64,000 bases of DNA from JAJOKK01 sp965370555 (GTDB taxonomy: Bacteria > Bipolaricaulota > Bipolaricaulia > UBA7950 > UBA9294): the NCBI GenBank assembly GCA_965370555.1, contig CBDUVB010000007.1:1-64000 (forward strand), read 5' to 3'. Both the position numbers and the translations under genes were made by a program. The notes beneath the pieces are model-generated. The model was given only the letters and a program-made list of their open reading frames with translations, was not told the origin of the DNA and did no database searches. This document shows, one piece after another, positions 1-8,871 of the stretch. The first letter of the stretch is position 1. Each line of letters begins with the position of its first letter.

Positions 1-229
1 GATTACGTCACTCAACCACGCAATATGTAGCATTCACTGTCGAACGCCTGCAAGGTAACACGTCCAAAAAAACCGTAATGTCGCCCTGTATACAAAACGT
101 AGACGCTCATCTACAATACGTAGGCAGTGATAGCGATGCTGAGAGTGTTGCTCGGTTCTAAGGCGCATCTTGATCCCAGATCTGCCAAAACGCCGCTGTA
201 TCCGAGCAAGCATGAGAAAAGGAGAAAGC
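1..229. other. No gene recognised at left edge
   Basis: The first 229 bases hold no convincing reading frame. The minus-strand frames here are shadows. The stretch is presumably the leader and promoter region of the amidotransferase gene that follows, but I see no clear -35/-10 pair. Confidence 0.4.
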
Positions 230-952
230 ATGTGCCGGATGATCGCCGCGCCGTTCGGCGTCAAAGGTGAAACACTTATTGAGCCGTTTGTGCGCATGGC
301 CCGCGGGGAGAATGCACTGCACGAGCACAACCAGAGCTTCGGCGAGTTCCGCCACGGCGATGGGTGGGGCGTTGTTTATGCAGAGGGGGGAACGTATCAC
401 TCCTACCGTAGCCTAAAACCCTGCTGGGACGATCTAACACTACAGCAGTTTAAGAATCGAATAATCACTCTCCTCCATGCACGACGCGCCTCGCGCGGAA
501 ATGTAACGCTCGAAAACGTTCACCCGTTCCAGCACACGCACAACGCGCAGACCTGGTACTTCTGTCACAACGGGACGATCAAAGACCACATGGAACGATC
601 TCCTGAAATGGAGGGGGATACCGACTCCGAACGGTATTTCCACCTATTGCTTAACCACCTCGACGAAAGCCACCTGAGCGAAAGCATAGATAGTGTGCTT
701 TCATCTCTTAAGAGCTACACGTCACTAAACGCCTTCCTACTGAACGAGAACCGTTTCTACGCGATCAACCGCTTCTCTAAATCCCCCCTCTACTACACCC
801 TCCACCTCCACCAGGGAGAGGAAAGGACCCTCCTCTCTTCAGAGCCGCTCCTCGATGTAGCCTTAGATTGGAATCCGCTCACAAACAGAACAGTAATGAT
901 CTTCGATCGTGATGCCGGAATGGTGCGTTCACTAGCTTCGCCAACCGGTTAA
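230..952 (+). CDS. Class II glutamine amidotransferase, YafJ-like
   Basis: A 240-residue single-domain class II (Ntn-type) glutamine amidotransferase of the YafJ/EgtC-like kind. The start at 230 is chosen because family members need Cys as residue 2 as catalytic nucleophile, and the protein then begins Met-Cys-Arg-Met-Ile-Ala. A purine-rich ribosome site (AAAAGGAGAAAG) precedes it. A longer in-frame start at 170 would bury the Cys. Typical motifs follow: GDGWG near residue 43, LLHARRAS near residue 83, and FCHNGTIKD near residue 112. No synthase domain is attached, so the ammonia acceptor is unknown. Such proteins usually hydrolyse glutamine or a gamma-glutamyl amide. It appears to be monocistronic. 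Confidence 0.85.
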   Translation: MCRMIAAPFGVKGETLIEPFVRMARGENALHEHNQSFGEFRHGDGWGVVYAEGGTYHSYRSLKPCWDDLTLQQFKNRIITLLHARRASRGNVTLENVHPFQHTHNAQTWYFCHNGTIKDHMERSPEMEGDTDSERYFHLLLNHLDESHLSESIDSVLSSLKSYTSLNAFLLNENRFYAINRFSKSPLYYTLHLHQGEERTLLSSEPLLDVALDWNPLTNRTVMIFDRDAGMVRSLASPTG

Positions 953-1000
953 TCCTTCCCTCTCTCCACGATGATTGCTTTTTCGTGACCCCACCCTGGC

Positions 1001-1030
1001 TTGCCTCGTTCGCAGGTTTATCAGTATACT
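1001..1030 (+). promoter_or_regulatory. Candidate sigma-70 promoter of the nuclease gene
   Basis: TTGCCT at 1001-1006 and TATACT at 1025-1030 are separated by 18 bases. An AAAGGAG ribosome site and the ATG at 1053 follow. This is a pattern match only. Confidence 0.5.
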
Positions 1031-1052
1031 TCGTGGACAGAAAGGAGATGGT

Positions 1053-1967
1053 ATGATCATGTCCAAGAAGGTTTTGCTCTCAATCCTTTTGTTTGTCGTC
1101 CTCGCCTATTCTCTCATCCTGAACGGAAGAACATCCAATCTACTACCCGCTCAGGGAATAAGAGCCAAGGACGGCGATACGATCGTCGTCGCGTTTTCTG
1201 ATGGAACGAGAGAACAGGTGCGCTACGCATCGATCAACGCCCCTGGTCTCGACCAATGCTTTGGCGAGGAAGCAAGGGATTACAACGAGGCGCTCATCAA
1301 GGGAAAAAGTTTATGGATAGAGCTTCATCCGATCGATGATGGATATGAGCGAGCGCAGGACAGGCTCCTGGCACATGTTTTTCTCTCTCCTGAAAGGACG
1401 CAGACGAGCAGCGTTTCTGCCCTCATGGTCGCCGCGGGGATGGCGCGGTTGGATGTGTTTAATCCCAACGACACGGCGATCAGAAACGGGGATGACTTCT
1501 CCGTTCGCTACGCGGACTTCATCATTGCAGCCCAGATCGAGGCGGCGTCGGCCAGACGAGGATGGTGGGGAGAGTGCGATAACTACACGGAATCCGATCT
1601 GATCATCGCGGCGATCAGGCAATGGAGCGATGATGAGATAGTCTATATCGTAAATCGCGGGTCTGAACCTGTTAATCTTGCCGCTGAGTGGAAGCTTCAG
1701 GATGCATCAGGGAGCGAGAGGAATGTGCTTGATTTCGGCGACTATCTGATCGGGAAATGTCTCCTACCTCCTGGAGGGCTGCTCCGGATTCACTCCGGTT
1801 CCATTGCCACGGGCAGAGGAGGAGAGCATACAGCCTGTGGAGAATCAGAAGTAGACTTCTACTGGACCGGGCACAAAATATGGAATCAAGGTAAAGATAC
1901 GGCTTGGCTCTATGACCCCGCAGGAGGGTTGATCGACGATTACGTCTATCCCCTCGATTGGGATTGA
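1053..1967 (+). CDS. Secreted or anchored thermonuclease-like protein with lamin-tail domain
   Basis: A 304-residue protein. Residues 1-22 form a lysine-led hydrophobic segment (signal peptide or membrane anchor). A staphylococcal-nuclease-like (SNase) OB domain follows at about residues 35-175. It shows KDGDT, VRYASINAPG and a later DRLLAHVF, matching the positions of the family's calcium-binding Asp and catalytic Arg/Glu residues. The C-terminal 120 residues (VYIVNRGSEPVNLAAEW through AWLYDPAGGLIDDYVY) look like a lamin-tail (LTD) immunoglobulin-like domain, a common partner of secreted bacterial nucleases. Start 1053 follows AAAGGAGATGGT; the longer frame from 975 would put charged residues before the signal. 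Likely role: extracytoplasmic nucleic-acid degradation. Confidence 0.8.
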   Translation: MIMSKKVLLSILLFVVLAYSLILNGRTSNLLPAQGIRAKDGDTIVVAFSDGTREQVRYASINAPGLDQCFGEEARDYNEALIKGKSLWIELHPIDDGYERAQDRLLAHVFLSPERTQTSSVSALMVAAGMARLDVFNPNDTAIRNGDDFSVRYADFIIAAQIEAASARRGWWGECDNYTESDLIIAAIRQWSDDEIVYIVNRGSEPVNLAAEWKLQDASGSERNVLDFGDYLIGKCLLPPGGLLRIHSGSIATGRGGEHTACGESEVDFYWTGHKIWNQGKDTAWLYDPAGGLIDDYVYPLDWD

Positions 1968-2090
1968 GCCCAGACTATTGACTTTGTTCCGTGTGGATAC
2001 TTAACCATGGCTGCACGCCCAAGGTAAGAGATTGCGATCAGCGATCGCTCTTCCCTTATTGCCATTCGTAATCCAAAATTGCTTTTCCCG

Positions 2091-2750
2091 TCACTCGCCA
2101 CTCATCACCGCTTCCTTCTCATGGGGAACGTACAGGTCGGTCAAGAGCGTGTTGACCCACGCAAAGGTGAGGACCGAGACCCCACGTGCAATCCAACTTC
2201 CTATGTTCCCAAGAGGAAGGGCAACGGTCGCACCAACGACGAGAAACGTCGGCGCGTAGAGGATCGCCAAGAATCGCAGCAGAAAGGCAAGGTCATGCCA
2301 GTCCTGCGTCATCGCGAAGCTTGTCCGCATCCCCGCAGTACCGCTCGCCCCATCGATCACGATCGCCTGCTTGTAGAAAATCCATCGCAGTCCTAGATAG
2401 GCGCCGGGGATAAAGAGAAGAAGGAACCCGACAAAGACACCCAGATTGACCATGATTTCCCCGGCAACGAGGTGCCCGTAACGCGGGAGGAGGCGTGTGA
2501 GCGCCTGGCTCAATGTGAGCGGCTCGCCGATCTTCTCCCCGTGGACGAGGAGGATAAACAGACCATTGAAGATCGGGGAGAGGAGGATAAACGTTCCCAT
2601 CGAGAGGACCCACTTTGGATTCTCGATCTCATACAGGGTCGCCTGGGAGTCCATAGCGTAGAGGATCCCCACAAAGAAGAGGGAGAGCAAGAGAAGGAGC
2701 GGTCGTTGAAACGGGAAAGATAGGGCACGACTAATCGGATAGGATCGCAT
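2091..2750 (-). CDS. Multipass membrane protein, unknown function
   Basis: A 219-residue integral membrane protein with about five or six hydrophobic segments (near residues 15-32, 48-68, 100-125, 150-178 and 185-205). The segment reading FIPGAYLGLRWIFYKQAIVIDG resembles the hydrophobic core seen in DUF975/YciC-type membrane proteins, but I cannot assign it firmly. It is translated after rbfA: its ATG lies 20 bases inside the rbfA 3' end, so it is probably the last gene of the infB-rbfA operon. No catalytic motif is visible. Confidence 0.65.
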   Translation of the reverse strand: MRSYPISRALSFPFQRPLLLLLSLFFVGILYAMDSQATLYEIENPKWVLSMGTFILLSPIFNGLFILLVHGEKIGEPLTLSQALTRLLPRYGHLVAGEIMVNLGVFVGFLLLFIPGAYLGLRWIFYKQAIVIDGASGTAGMRTSFAMTQDWHDLAFLLRFLAILYAPTFLVVGATVALPLGNIGSWIARGVSVLTFAWVNTLLTDLYVPHEKEAVMSGE

Positions 2751-3096
2751 TGTCCTCGTCTTTCAGTAGCCGGTTGATCCGCATCGCCCACTCCACAGTA
2801 TCATCGAGGATGAACTCCAATTGAGGGGTGTAGCGGAGCGGAAGTCGTTTTGCGAGCTCGGTCCGAAAGAATCCACGGTCGTGGCGAAACGCAGCGAGAA
2901 CCGCATCGCGGTCGACGGAACTATCGACGGCCACGTATACCTTGGCATAGTGAGCATCGGCGGAGAGATTGACCGACATAACCGTGGGAAAGGCATCGCG
3001 GATCACCGGGTCGCGTGCTTCAAACTCGACAATTGAGGAGAGCTCACGCTTGACCTCTTCGCGCAACCGTGCTTGTATCCGTCCATCAGCCATCAA
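2731..3096 (-). CDS. rbfA: Ribosome-binding factor A
   Basis: A 121-residue RbfA, the KH-like factor needed for late maturation of the 30S subunit (16S 5' end processing, cold adaptation). It has the usual RbfA layout: an N-terminal helix (RLREEVKRELSSIV), the strand carrying VMSVNLSADAHYAKVYVAV, the AAF...FFRTELAKRLPLRYTPQLEF block and a final helix. Length is normal. It lies 104 bases downstream of infB on the same strand, the classical infB-rbfA order, and overlaps the following membrane-protein gene by 20 bases. The first two codons are both ATG, so the start could be 3096 or 3093. Confidence 0.93.
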   Translation of the reverse strand: MMADGRIQARLREEVKRELSSIVEFEARDPVIRDAFPTVMSVNLSADAHYAKVYVAVDSSVDRDAVLAAFRHDRGFFRTELAKRLPLRYTPQLEFILDDTVEWAMRINRLLKDEDNAILSD

Positions 3097-3200
3097 AGGA
3101 CCTCGTTGGAATCAATGGAGTCGCGAGCGAGACCCCTCTCCAAGATTGTGAGAGAAAGAGGCCCAGGTTGTATGCGTCACAGAGGGGCGGCATCGCGTCC

Positions 3201-4931
3201 TCAGCGCTCAACCTCTTCCAGGATGAAGACGATAAACCGGTCACCGACTTCGACATCATCGAAGTCCTTGAGGCGAATGCCGCACTCACGTCCGGCCTGG
3301 ACCTCCCGCACATCATCCTCAAATCGCCGCAAGGACGCGATCTCCCCATCGAAGACTGCCTCCCCCTGCCGGAGGATGTGAACCTTCCCCTTGCGGGTTA
3401 CTTTCCCGTCCGCAACATAGCATCCCGCAACGACCCCGCCCGGGGTCTTGAACAATTGACGGACCTCGACCTCACCGAGCTTCACCTCTTCGTACTCCGG
3501 GGCGAGGCGCTGCTTGAGGGCATGTTCGATCTCATCGAGCAGATCATAGATGATGTCGTAGACAAGGAGAGGAACCCCTTCGCGATCGGCAAGCTTTGCC
3601 GACTTGGCATCTGCCTTGACCCCGAAACCGACGACAAGGCAGTCCGTAGGGAGACTCGCCGCGAGGAGAACATCCCCCTCAGAGACAGTCCCGACCCCGG
3701 AGTGCAGGAACTCCACCTGCACATCCCCCACGTCGAGCGATTCGATCTCTCGTCGCGCCGCTTCCAGCGCCCCGGTTGAGGATGCTTTCAGGATCAGCTG
3801 CAGCTTCTCCTCCTCCATAGCTTCGCGGAACAGGTCCTCCACGCTCATCTTTGCCCGTGAGCGCCGTGGGGTCGCTGCCGCCGCCTTTCGCTGAGCGGCG
3901 CAGGCCTTAGCCTGGTTCTGGTTCTTCTTGACCTCGATCGGTGTTCCGACCGGTGGAACCTCTTGCAAGCCAAGGACCTCCGCTACCTGCCCCGGACAAA
4001 TCTCGTGGATTCTTTTCCCGGTCTCATCTATCAACGCCTTCACCCGACCATAAGTCGTCCCGGCGACAATATAATCCTTCTCGTGTAAGGTGCCATCCTT
4101 GACAACCACGGTCCCCACCGGACCACGCCCCGAGGAGAGGTGGCTCTCAATGATGATCGCCTCCAGCTCCCCCTTCGGGTCGCCACGGAGGTCCTCCATC
4201 TCGGCGACGAGGAGGATCATCTCCAACAGGCCCTCGATGTTCTCCCCTTTGAGCGCCGAAATAGGGACGGTGATCGTCTCCCCTCCCCACGCTTCCGGGG
4301 TTAATCCCTGCTTCGTCAAGTCATTCATGACCTTGTCAACGTCCGCGTTCGGTTTATCGATCTTATTGATTGCTACGATCATCGGGATCTTCGCGGCGTG
4401 GATGTGATCGATCGCTTCCTGTGTCTGTGCCATCACTCCATCATCCGCCGCCACGACCAGGATCGCGATATCGGTCGCCTTCGCCCCGCGAGCTCGCATC
4501 CCGGTGAATGCCTTGTGGCCCGGGGTATCGATGAACGTAATTATCTTCCCGTGCAGATCGACCTGGTAGGCAGCAACCCCTTGGGTGATTCCCCCTGCCT
4601 CTTTGGCTGCCAGGTGAGAATCTCGGATCGCATCAAGAAGGGTCGTCTTTCCGTGATCGATATGTCCAAGGACGGATACAATCGGAGGACGGGGATCGCC
4701 CTTTCGAACCGGCTTCTCCTCGACCTCTACTCCTGGCTCTTCTTCCTCCACCACCGATACCGACGGCGCGCTCTCCTCCTGATAGAGGTTGACGATGAGC
4801 GCGTGCTCCTCATCGTCGACCGTGTTCGCCGCCTTGAGCCCCGGCATCCCCATCTCCGCGAGCTTAACGATCAGCTCCTTGCTGGAGACACCCAGCTCCT
4901 TCGCAATCTCATAGACTCTCTTTCTCGTCAA
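3201..4931 (-). CDS. infB: Translation initiation factor IF-2
   Basis: A 576-residue IF-2, the GTPase that places initiator tRNA on the 30S subunit and promotes subunit joining. Residues 1-50 form one IF2-N module (KRVYEIAKELGVSSKEL). The G domain follows with G1 GHIDHGKT (residues 89-96), G2 GITQGVAAY, G3 DTPGHKAF and G4 NKID. Domains II-IV complete the protein. It is short for IF-2 because the linker between IF2-N and the G domain is only about 35 residues. The start codon is TTG at 4931, supported by the conserved N-terminus. nusA is not immediately upstream, unlike the common nusA-infB arrangement. Confidence 0.96.
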   Translation of the reverse strand: MTRKRVYEIAKELGVSSKELIVKLAEMGMPGLKAANTVDDEEHALIVNLYQEESAPSVSVVEEEEPGVEVEEKPVRKGDPRPPIVSVLGHIDHGKTTLLDAIRDSHLAAKEAGGITQGVAAYQVDLHGKIITFIDTPGHKAFTGMRARGAKATDIAILVVAADDGVMAQTQEAIDHIHAAKIPMIVAINKIDKPNADVDKVMNDLTKQGLTPEAWGGETITVPISALKGENIEGLLEMILLVAEMEDLRGDPKGELEAIIIESHLSSGRGPVGTVVVKDGTLHEKDYIVAGTTYGRVKALIDETGKRIHEICPGQVAEVLGLQEVPPVGTPIEVKKNQNQAKACAAQRKAAAATPRRSRAKMSVEDLFREAMEEEKLQLILKASSTGALEAARREIESLDVGDVQVEFLHSGVGTVSEGDVLLAASLPTDCLVVGFGVKADAKSAKLADREGVPLLVYDIIYDLLDEIEHALKQRLAPEYEEVKLGEVEVRQLFKTPGGVVAGCYVADGKVTRKGKVHILRQGEAVFDGEIASLRRFEDDVREVQAGRECGIRLKDFDDVEVGDRFIVFILEEVER

Positions 4932-5032
4932 CAGTAACCCTTCTTTAGTAGTTATTAATAGTGACGCAGACTATACCTCATCGACGAAGTAGCGTCAAAC
5001 AGAAGACGGGCCTAAAGAGAAATCAGGGTCGG

Positions 5033-5509
5033 CTAGCGAGTGACCAGGACTATCACAAGCACGATGATCGCCCCCGCAGCGAAGATTCCCAAGAGGATCC
5101 TGATGCTCAGACGCCGCAAGTGAACCTTCTGCTCGGGGGCAAGGTTACCCTTACGGGGAGATCGAAGCTCCATGCGCTGCGACTTCTTGTAGGTCTTCAC
5201 ATAGAGTGCGGTCTTCTTCTGCCGCTTGTAGACGATAGATAGGTTGTGCATCGCGTTGGAGTGATGCGGATCGATCTCTAGGGCCCGCTTGTACGCATAT
5301 TCGGCCCGGTTGAAGTCATCCCCGTCGATGTAGATATTTCCCAACCGGTAATAGATCGTCGCCTTATCGATCCCGTAGCGCAACGCCTCTACAAGGAGGC
5401 TAATCCCCTCCTTGTACTCCTTCTTCTTGCGGAGGGCCTCGGCCCGTTTCAGGGCATCCTGGACGAACGCCTCCTGCTCCTCACGCGTCTCTAATGCTTC
5501 CATGTTCAT
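5033..5509 (-). CDS. Tail-anchored TPR protein
   Basis: A 158-residue protein with about two to three tetratricopeptide repeats (residues 20-100; e.g. ATIYYRLGNIYIDGDDFNRAEYAYKRALEIDP). A basic linker and a single hydrophobic C-terminal segment (IRILLGIFAAGAIIVLVIVLV) ending in TR follow. The layout is that of a tail-anchored cytoplasmic scaffold with the TPRs facing inward. Its start overlaps the end of the uracil-DNA glycosylase gene by up to 29 bases, so the two are co-transcribed. ATG codons at 5509 and 5503 are both possible. Partners are unknown. Confidence 0.75.
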   Translation of the reverse strand: MNMEALETREEQEAFVQDALKRAEALRKKKEYKEGISLLVEALRYGIDKATIYYRLGNIYIDGDDFNRAEYAYKRALEIDPHHSNAMHNLSIVYKRQKKTALYVKTYKKSQRMELRSPRKGNLAPEQKVHLRRLSIRILLGIFAAGAIIVLVIVLVTR

Positions 5510-6095
5510 CGATCCACGCTCTCACTTTCTGGATATCGAGCCAGGTCAAGTACTTCGGGCTCCCTTTGGCCCGCGATTGGTTGCGCAACAGGTAACTCGG
5601 GTGAAACATGGGGAAGATCTGTATCCCCCCACGCCAGGGGAGGAGAGATCCATGCACCTGGGTGATCCCCCCCGCATCGGGGAGGAGCCACTGCGTCGGT
5701 ATATTCCCTAAGGTGACGATCAGCCCGGGATTGATCATGGCAATCTGGGCTTCCAAATAAGGGAAACACGTCTCCATCTCCTTCTTTGTCGGAACCCGAT
5801 TCCCAGGGGGGCGACACTTGACCACGTTGGTGATGTAGATCTCCGCACGCGTGATCTCAACCGCAGCGAAGACCTCATCAAGCTTCTGCCCAGCCGGGCC
5901 GACAAATGGCCTACCCTGGTTATCCTCCACCTCTCCTGGCCCCTCTCCCACGAACATAACCAGCGCGTGCGGATCACCCTCGCCAAAGACAATGTTATGC
6001 CGGGTCGCGCTCAACGGGCACTTGGTACACGTGGCCACCCGCGATTCCAGGCTTTCCAGGTTCAAGGTGTGCGGGGCTTCCAGGGTCTGATCCAT
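5481..6095 (-). CDS. Uracil-DNA glycosylase, family 4 (Fe-S)
   Basis: A 204-residue type-4 uracil-DNA glycosylase that removes uracil arising from cytosine deamination. Motif GEGPGEVEDNQGRPFVG (about residues 51-67) and HPSYLLRN (about 165-172) are the two active-site blocks. Cysteines in TCTKC, VKCRPPGNR and METCFPY match the four [4Fe-4S] ligands typical of this family, which is common in thermophiles and many anaerobes. The start follows AAGGAGGGCG. It heads an operon with the TPR protein and lies just downstream of tRNA-Gly. Confidence 0.93.
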   Translation of the reverse strand: MDQTLEAPHTLNLESLESRVATCTKCPLSATRHNIVFGEGDPHALVMFVGEGPGEVEDNQGRPFVGPAGQKLDEVFAAVEITRAEIYITNVVKCRPPGNRVPTKKEMETCFPYLEAQIAMINPGLIVTLGNIPTQWLLPDAGGITQVHGSLLPWRGGIQIFPMFHPSYLLRNQSRAKGSPKYLTWLDIQKVRAWIDEHGSIRDA

Positions 6096-6142
6096 CGCCC
6101 TCCTTGTCTAGGTCGAAGAGGGGTTTTGAAACGGTTATCAAA

Positions 6143-6213
6143 GCGGGCAACGGGATTCGAACCCGCGACCCTCAGCTTGGGAAGCTGATGCTCTACCACT
6201 GAGCTATGCCCGC
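6143..6213 (-). tRNA. tRNA-Gly(CCC)
   Basis: Reading the minus strand, a complete 71-base cloverleaf can be folded: 7-bp acceptor GCGGGCA/TGCCCGC, 4-bp D stem GCTC/GAGC, 5-bp anticodon stem TCAGC/GCTGA with loop TTCCCAA (anticodon CCC), a 5-base variable loop, and a T arm with TTCGAAT. CCA is not encoded. Confidence 0.96.
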
Positions 6214-6254
6214 AATCCGTTCCATTCTAACATGAAACAAAAGTGAGAACAACC

Positions 6255-7448
6255 TCAAGCCAAGAGCACTTGAAGCGCAGGGAGCGACTTCCCGCGCAAG
6301 AGGGCGAGGCAGGCCCCGCCGCCGGTGGATATGTAGGAGATCCCTTCAGCATACCCGGATTTCGTCACCGCTTCGCCGGTCTCTCCTCCGCCTACCACGG
6401 TGAACGCATCCGCGCCGGCGAGGGCAGCGGCGATCTCTACTGTCCCGTGAGAGAACGGCTCTATCTCGAACGCCCCCATCGGGCCGGCCCAGACGATCGT
6501 CTTCGCCACGGCGATCTGATCTCGAAACTCGCCGATCGTCTCCGGACCGATGTCGAGCCCCATCCATCCGGAAGGAATATCCGCCGTCGGGCAAACCTGT
6601 GTCTGCGCCTCAGCGCTCAACTCCGGGGCGACCACCACATCACGCGGGAGATGGATCACGACCCCCTTCTCAGCAGCAGCCTCGATCAACTTCGTGATCT
6701 CACCTAAAAGCGATTCATCGACCAAGGAATCTCCCACCTGGATCCCCTGGGCACGGAGGAAGGTGAACGCTACCCCACCACCGATCAGGATCGCATTGAC
6801 CTGATCGAGAAAATCACGCAACGCCCCGAGCTTGCTCCGGGCCTTCTTCCCCCCAATGATTGCCAAGTAGGGACGCGCCGGATTGTCGATGAGGTGCAAC
6901 AGGGCCTCGATCTCACGCTGGACGAGCAGCCCAGCGTAGGATGGGAGGTAATCGCAGATTCCCAACGTGGAGGCATGCGCACGGTGGAGGGCAGCGAAAG
7001 CATCGTTGATGTAGAGATCCCCAAGCTCCGCCAACCGGCGGGCAAATGGAGCCTCGTTCGCCACCTCCTCCGTGTGGAAGCGTACGTTCTCAAGGAGGAA
7101 GACAGACCCTTCCTCACCCTGTTCGATTGCCTCCTTGACTTCCTCTCCCACACAGTCATCGAGCTTGTGCACCGGGTGGCCGAGGAGGGTCTGTAGGTGT
7201 GCGGCCACAGGATCGAGGCGGAGGGCGGGGGTTACCTTCCCCTCCGGGCGGCCGAGGTGCGTCAAGAGGACCGGTTTTGCTGCGTGCTCCAAGAGATAGT
7301 TCAGGGTAGGCAGAGAAGCCTTGATCCGCGCATCGTCCGCCACCTCGCCGTCTGCCAGAGGAACGTTGTAATCCACTCGCACCAACACCGTCTTCCCATC
7401 GACCGGTGCATCTTGCACCCGCCGCAGCCGATCAATCAGATCCACCAT
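6255..7448 (-). CDS. pgk: Phosphoglycerate kinase
   Basis: A 397-residue phosphoglycerate kinase (1,3-bisphosphoglycerate + ADP to 3-phosphoglycerate + ATP, glycolysis). Recognisable blocks are VLVRVDYNVPL near the N-terminus, LLTHLGRPEG, the FINDAFAALHRAHAS substrate loop, the IIGGKKARSKLGAL hinge, and the nucleotide loop WAGPMGAFEIEPF...VVGGGETG near the C-terminus. The ATG at 7448 is chosen over an upstream start at 7484: it follows AGGAAGGAGGGCGACG, and the upstream residues do not look like Pgk. No gapA or tpiA neighbours. It is transcribed from a promoter that overlaps that of the divergent LolA-like gene. Confidence 0.97.
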   Translation of the reverse strand: MVDLIDRLRRVQDAPVDGKTVLVRVDYNVPLADGEVADDARIKASLPTLNYLLEHAAKPVLLTHLGRPEGKVTPALRLDPVAAHLQTLLGHPVHKLDDCVGEEVKEAIEQGEEGSVFLLENVRFHTEEVANEAPFARRLAELGDLYINDAFAALHRAHASTLGICDYLPSYAGLLVQREIEALLHLIDNPARPYLAIIGGKKARSKLGALRDFLDQVNAILIGGGVAFTFLRAQGIQVGDSLVDESLLGEITKLIEAAAEKGVVIHLPRDVVVAPELSAEAQTQVCPTADIPSGWMGLDIGPETIGEFRDQIAVAKTIVWAGPMGAFEIEPFSHGTVEIAAALAGADAFTVVGGGETGEAVTKSGYAEGISYISTGGGACLALLRGKSLPALQVLLA

Positions 7449-7476
7449 CGTCGCCCTCCTTCCTTGACACCACCAA

Positions 7477-7525
7477 TTGAACACGGTTACCGAAGCGATT
7501 ATAATCGTTTACAATGAACAGTCAA
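7477..7525. promoter_or_regulatory. Overlapping divergent promoters of pgk and the LolA-like gene
   Basis: Plus strand: TTGAAC at 7477-7482, 17-base spacer, TATAAT at 7500-7505. Minus strand: TTGACT at 7525-7520, 16-base spacer, TATAAT at 7503-7498. Both -10 boxes lie within the perfect palindrome GATTATAATC (7497-7506). The plus-strand gene starts at 7514, only 8 bases after its -10. Confidence 0.7.
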
Positions 7526-8383
7526 AACCTGATCCTCCTTGGGATCGGCCTCTTTATCAGCCTAGTCATCACCGTCGTTGCCGTGGAACAGTATTATCTA
7601 GGGCAGAATAACCCGATGGAGCCAGGCGGCCTGATATGGCGAGTGAAGACCTCATTCGAGCGTATCAAGGACCTGGAGACCGTGGTCGAAGTCAGACAGA
7701 GCGGGGAAGAGGATCGAACGATCAGCATGCGCGTGTGGTATATAAACGGGCCGGACCCGACCCTGCGGGTACGTTACCTCTCACCCGACAATGTCAAGGA
7801 TGAGGTGTACACCGTCGATCGAGATCTTCTCTCCCACTACCTTCCGCAGGAGAACGTCACGGTGATCAAGCGCTGGGTGAGATTCCCTCTCTCCGCATTG
7901 GGAGTGGCAAACTTCGACATCAGACAACTGGAAGATGAATGGAAGAAGGGAAAGGTGACTCTCCAGGTCTCGCAGAATATCCCCCACTTCGATACGACAC
8001 TCTTCCCATGCGGGATCGGTCTCGAAGAGGGGTTTGCCGCTCAACAATCGCAGGAGGATCTCTCCCAATTCTGCCCTGTAATAGACGAAAGGACAGAGGG
8101 GGCTGAACACGATCTCGAAGTGGGTTTCTCCGGAATCACAGATGATCCTTTGGAGACCACAATTCCCGGGGGGTACATCCTTAAAGTATACGACGCAAAG
8201 ACCGGTCTTCTCACGCGCATGCTCTGGATCGATCGAGAGACCTATCTCATCAAGCAGATCGTCATCTTCGTCGATGGGAAACGAACCACAAGCATCTACG
8301 CGCCCCATATCCTCATCGATCAGGGACTGACCCCGGAAGAACTCCTCATTCTTCCACGTACGGCCGAGACCATCCGCGGCTGA
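7514..8383 (+). CDS. Membrane-anchored LolA-like protein
   Basis: A 289-residue protein with an N-terminal hydrophobic segment (residues 5-25, signal anchor) followed by an extracytoplasmic domain. The pattern (FERIKDLETVVEVRQ..., MRVWYINGPDPTLRVRYLSPDN, then GGYILKVYDAKTGLLTRMLWIDRETYLIKQIVIFVDG) resembles the half-barrel LolA/LppX-type lipoprotein carrier fold that includes MucB/RseB. The assignment rests on pattern similarity only. Function could be lipid or lipoprotein handling at the envelope. The start ATG is almost at the predicted transcription start, so the mRNA may be leaderless. It is monocistronic and divergent from pgk. Confidence 0.6.
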   Translation: MNSQNLILLGIGLFISLVITVVAVEQYYLGQNNPMEPGGLIWRVKTSFERIKDLETVVEVRQSGEEDRTISMRVWYINGPDPTLRVRYLSPDNVKDEVYTVDRDLLSHYLPQENVTVIKRWVRFPLSALGVANFDIRQLEDEWKKGKVTLQVSQNIPHFDTTLFPCGIGLEEGFAAQQSQEDLSQFCPVIDERTEGAEHDLEVGFSGITDDPLETTIPGGYILKVYDAKTGLLTRMLWIDRETYLIKQIVIFVDGKRTTSIYAPHILIDQGLTPEELLILPRTAETIRG

Positions 8384-8391
8384 TTCAGGGA

Positions 8392-8871
8392 TCAGGTGAT
8401 GAGCTTCTTGAACTCCCCTAAACTCATCTTGGAATCGACGAAACCCTGAAACGCCTCTTCCTCTGCAAACGGAGACTCGATCGCTGAGGCCTCGAAGACC
8501 TCATCCTCGATGAAGATCGGGCTTCCCATACGTAGGGCAAGGGCCAGAGAATCGGAGGGGCGTGCATCTACCTCCACCGTCTCTCCGCTTGCGTTCTGGA
8601 GGAAGATAGATGCGTAATACGTTCCCTCCTCCAGTCCGCTGATCACAACCTTCTCCACTTTCCCATTGAGGTTATCGACGATCTCCTTCATCAGATCGTG
8701 GGAGAGCGGCCTCGGAAAGTGGTTGTTCTGCAGGCCAAAGGCGATTGACATCGCCTCGGATTCCCCGATCCAGATAGGCATCGCCTTGCTTGAATGCCGA
8801 TCCTTCAGCAAGATGACCGGCGCATTATTGAATGGATCAACTAATAGTGCCTTGATTTCCGCCTCGCGCAT
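8392..8871 (-). CDS. DUF151 bifunctional nuclease-domain protein
   Basis: A 159-residue protein of the BFN/DUF151 family. It shows VILLKDRHSSKAMPIWIGESEAMSIAFGLQN, the RPLSHDLMKEIV helix and the hallmark VDARPSDSLALALRMGSPIFI. Plant members have RNase and DNase activity; the bacterial role is not well established. The start follows GGAGAGGAGCG. It converges on the LolA-like gene (8 bases apart) and is divergent from glmS. Confidence 0.88.
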   Translation of the reverse strand: MREAEIKALLVDPFNNAPVILLKDRHSSKAMPIWIGESEAMSIAFGLQNNHFPRPLSHDLMKEIVDNLNGKVEKVVISGLEEGTYYASIFLQNASGETVEVDARPSDSLALALRMGSPIFIEDEVFEASAIESPFAEEEAFQGFVDSKMSLGEFKKLIT

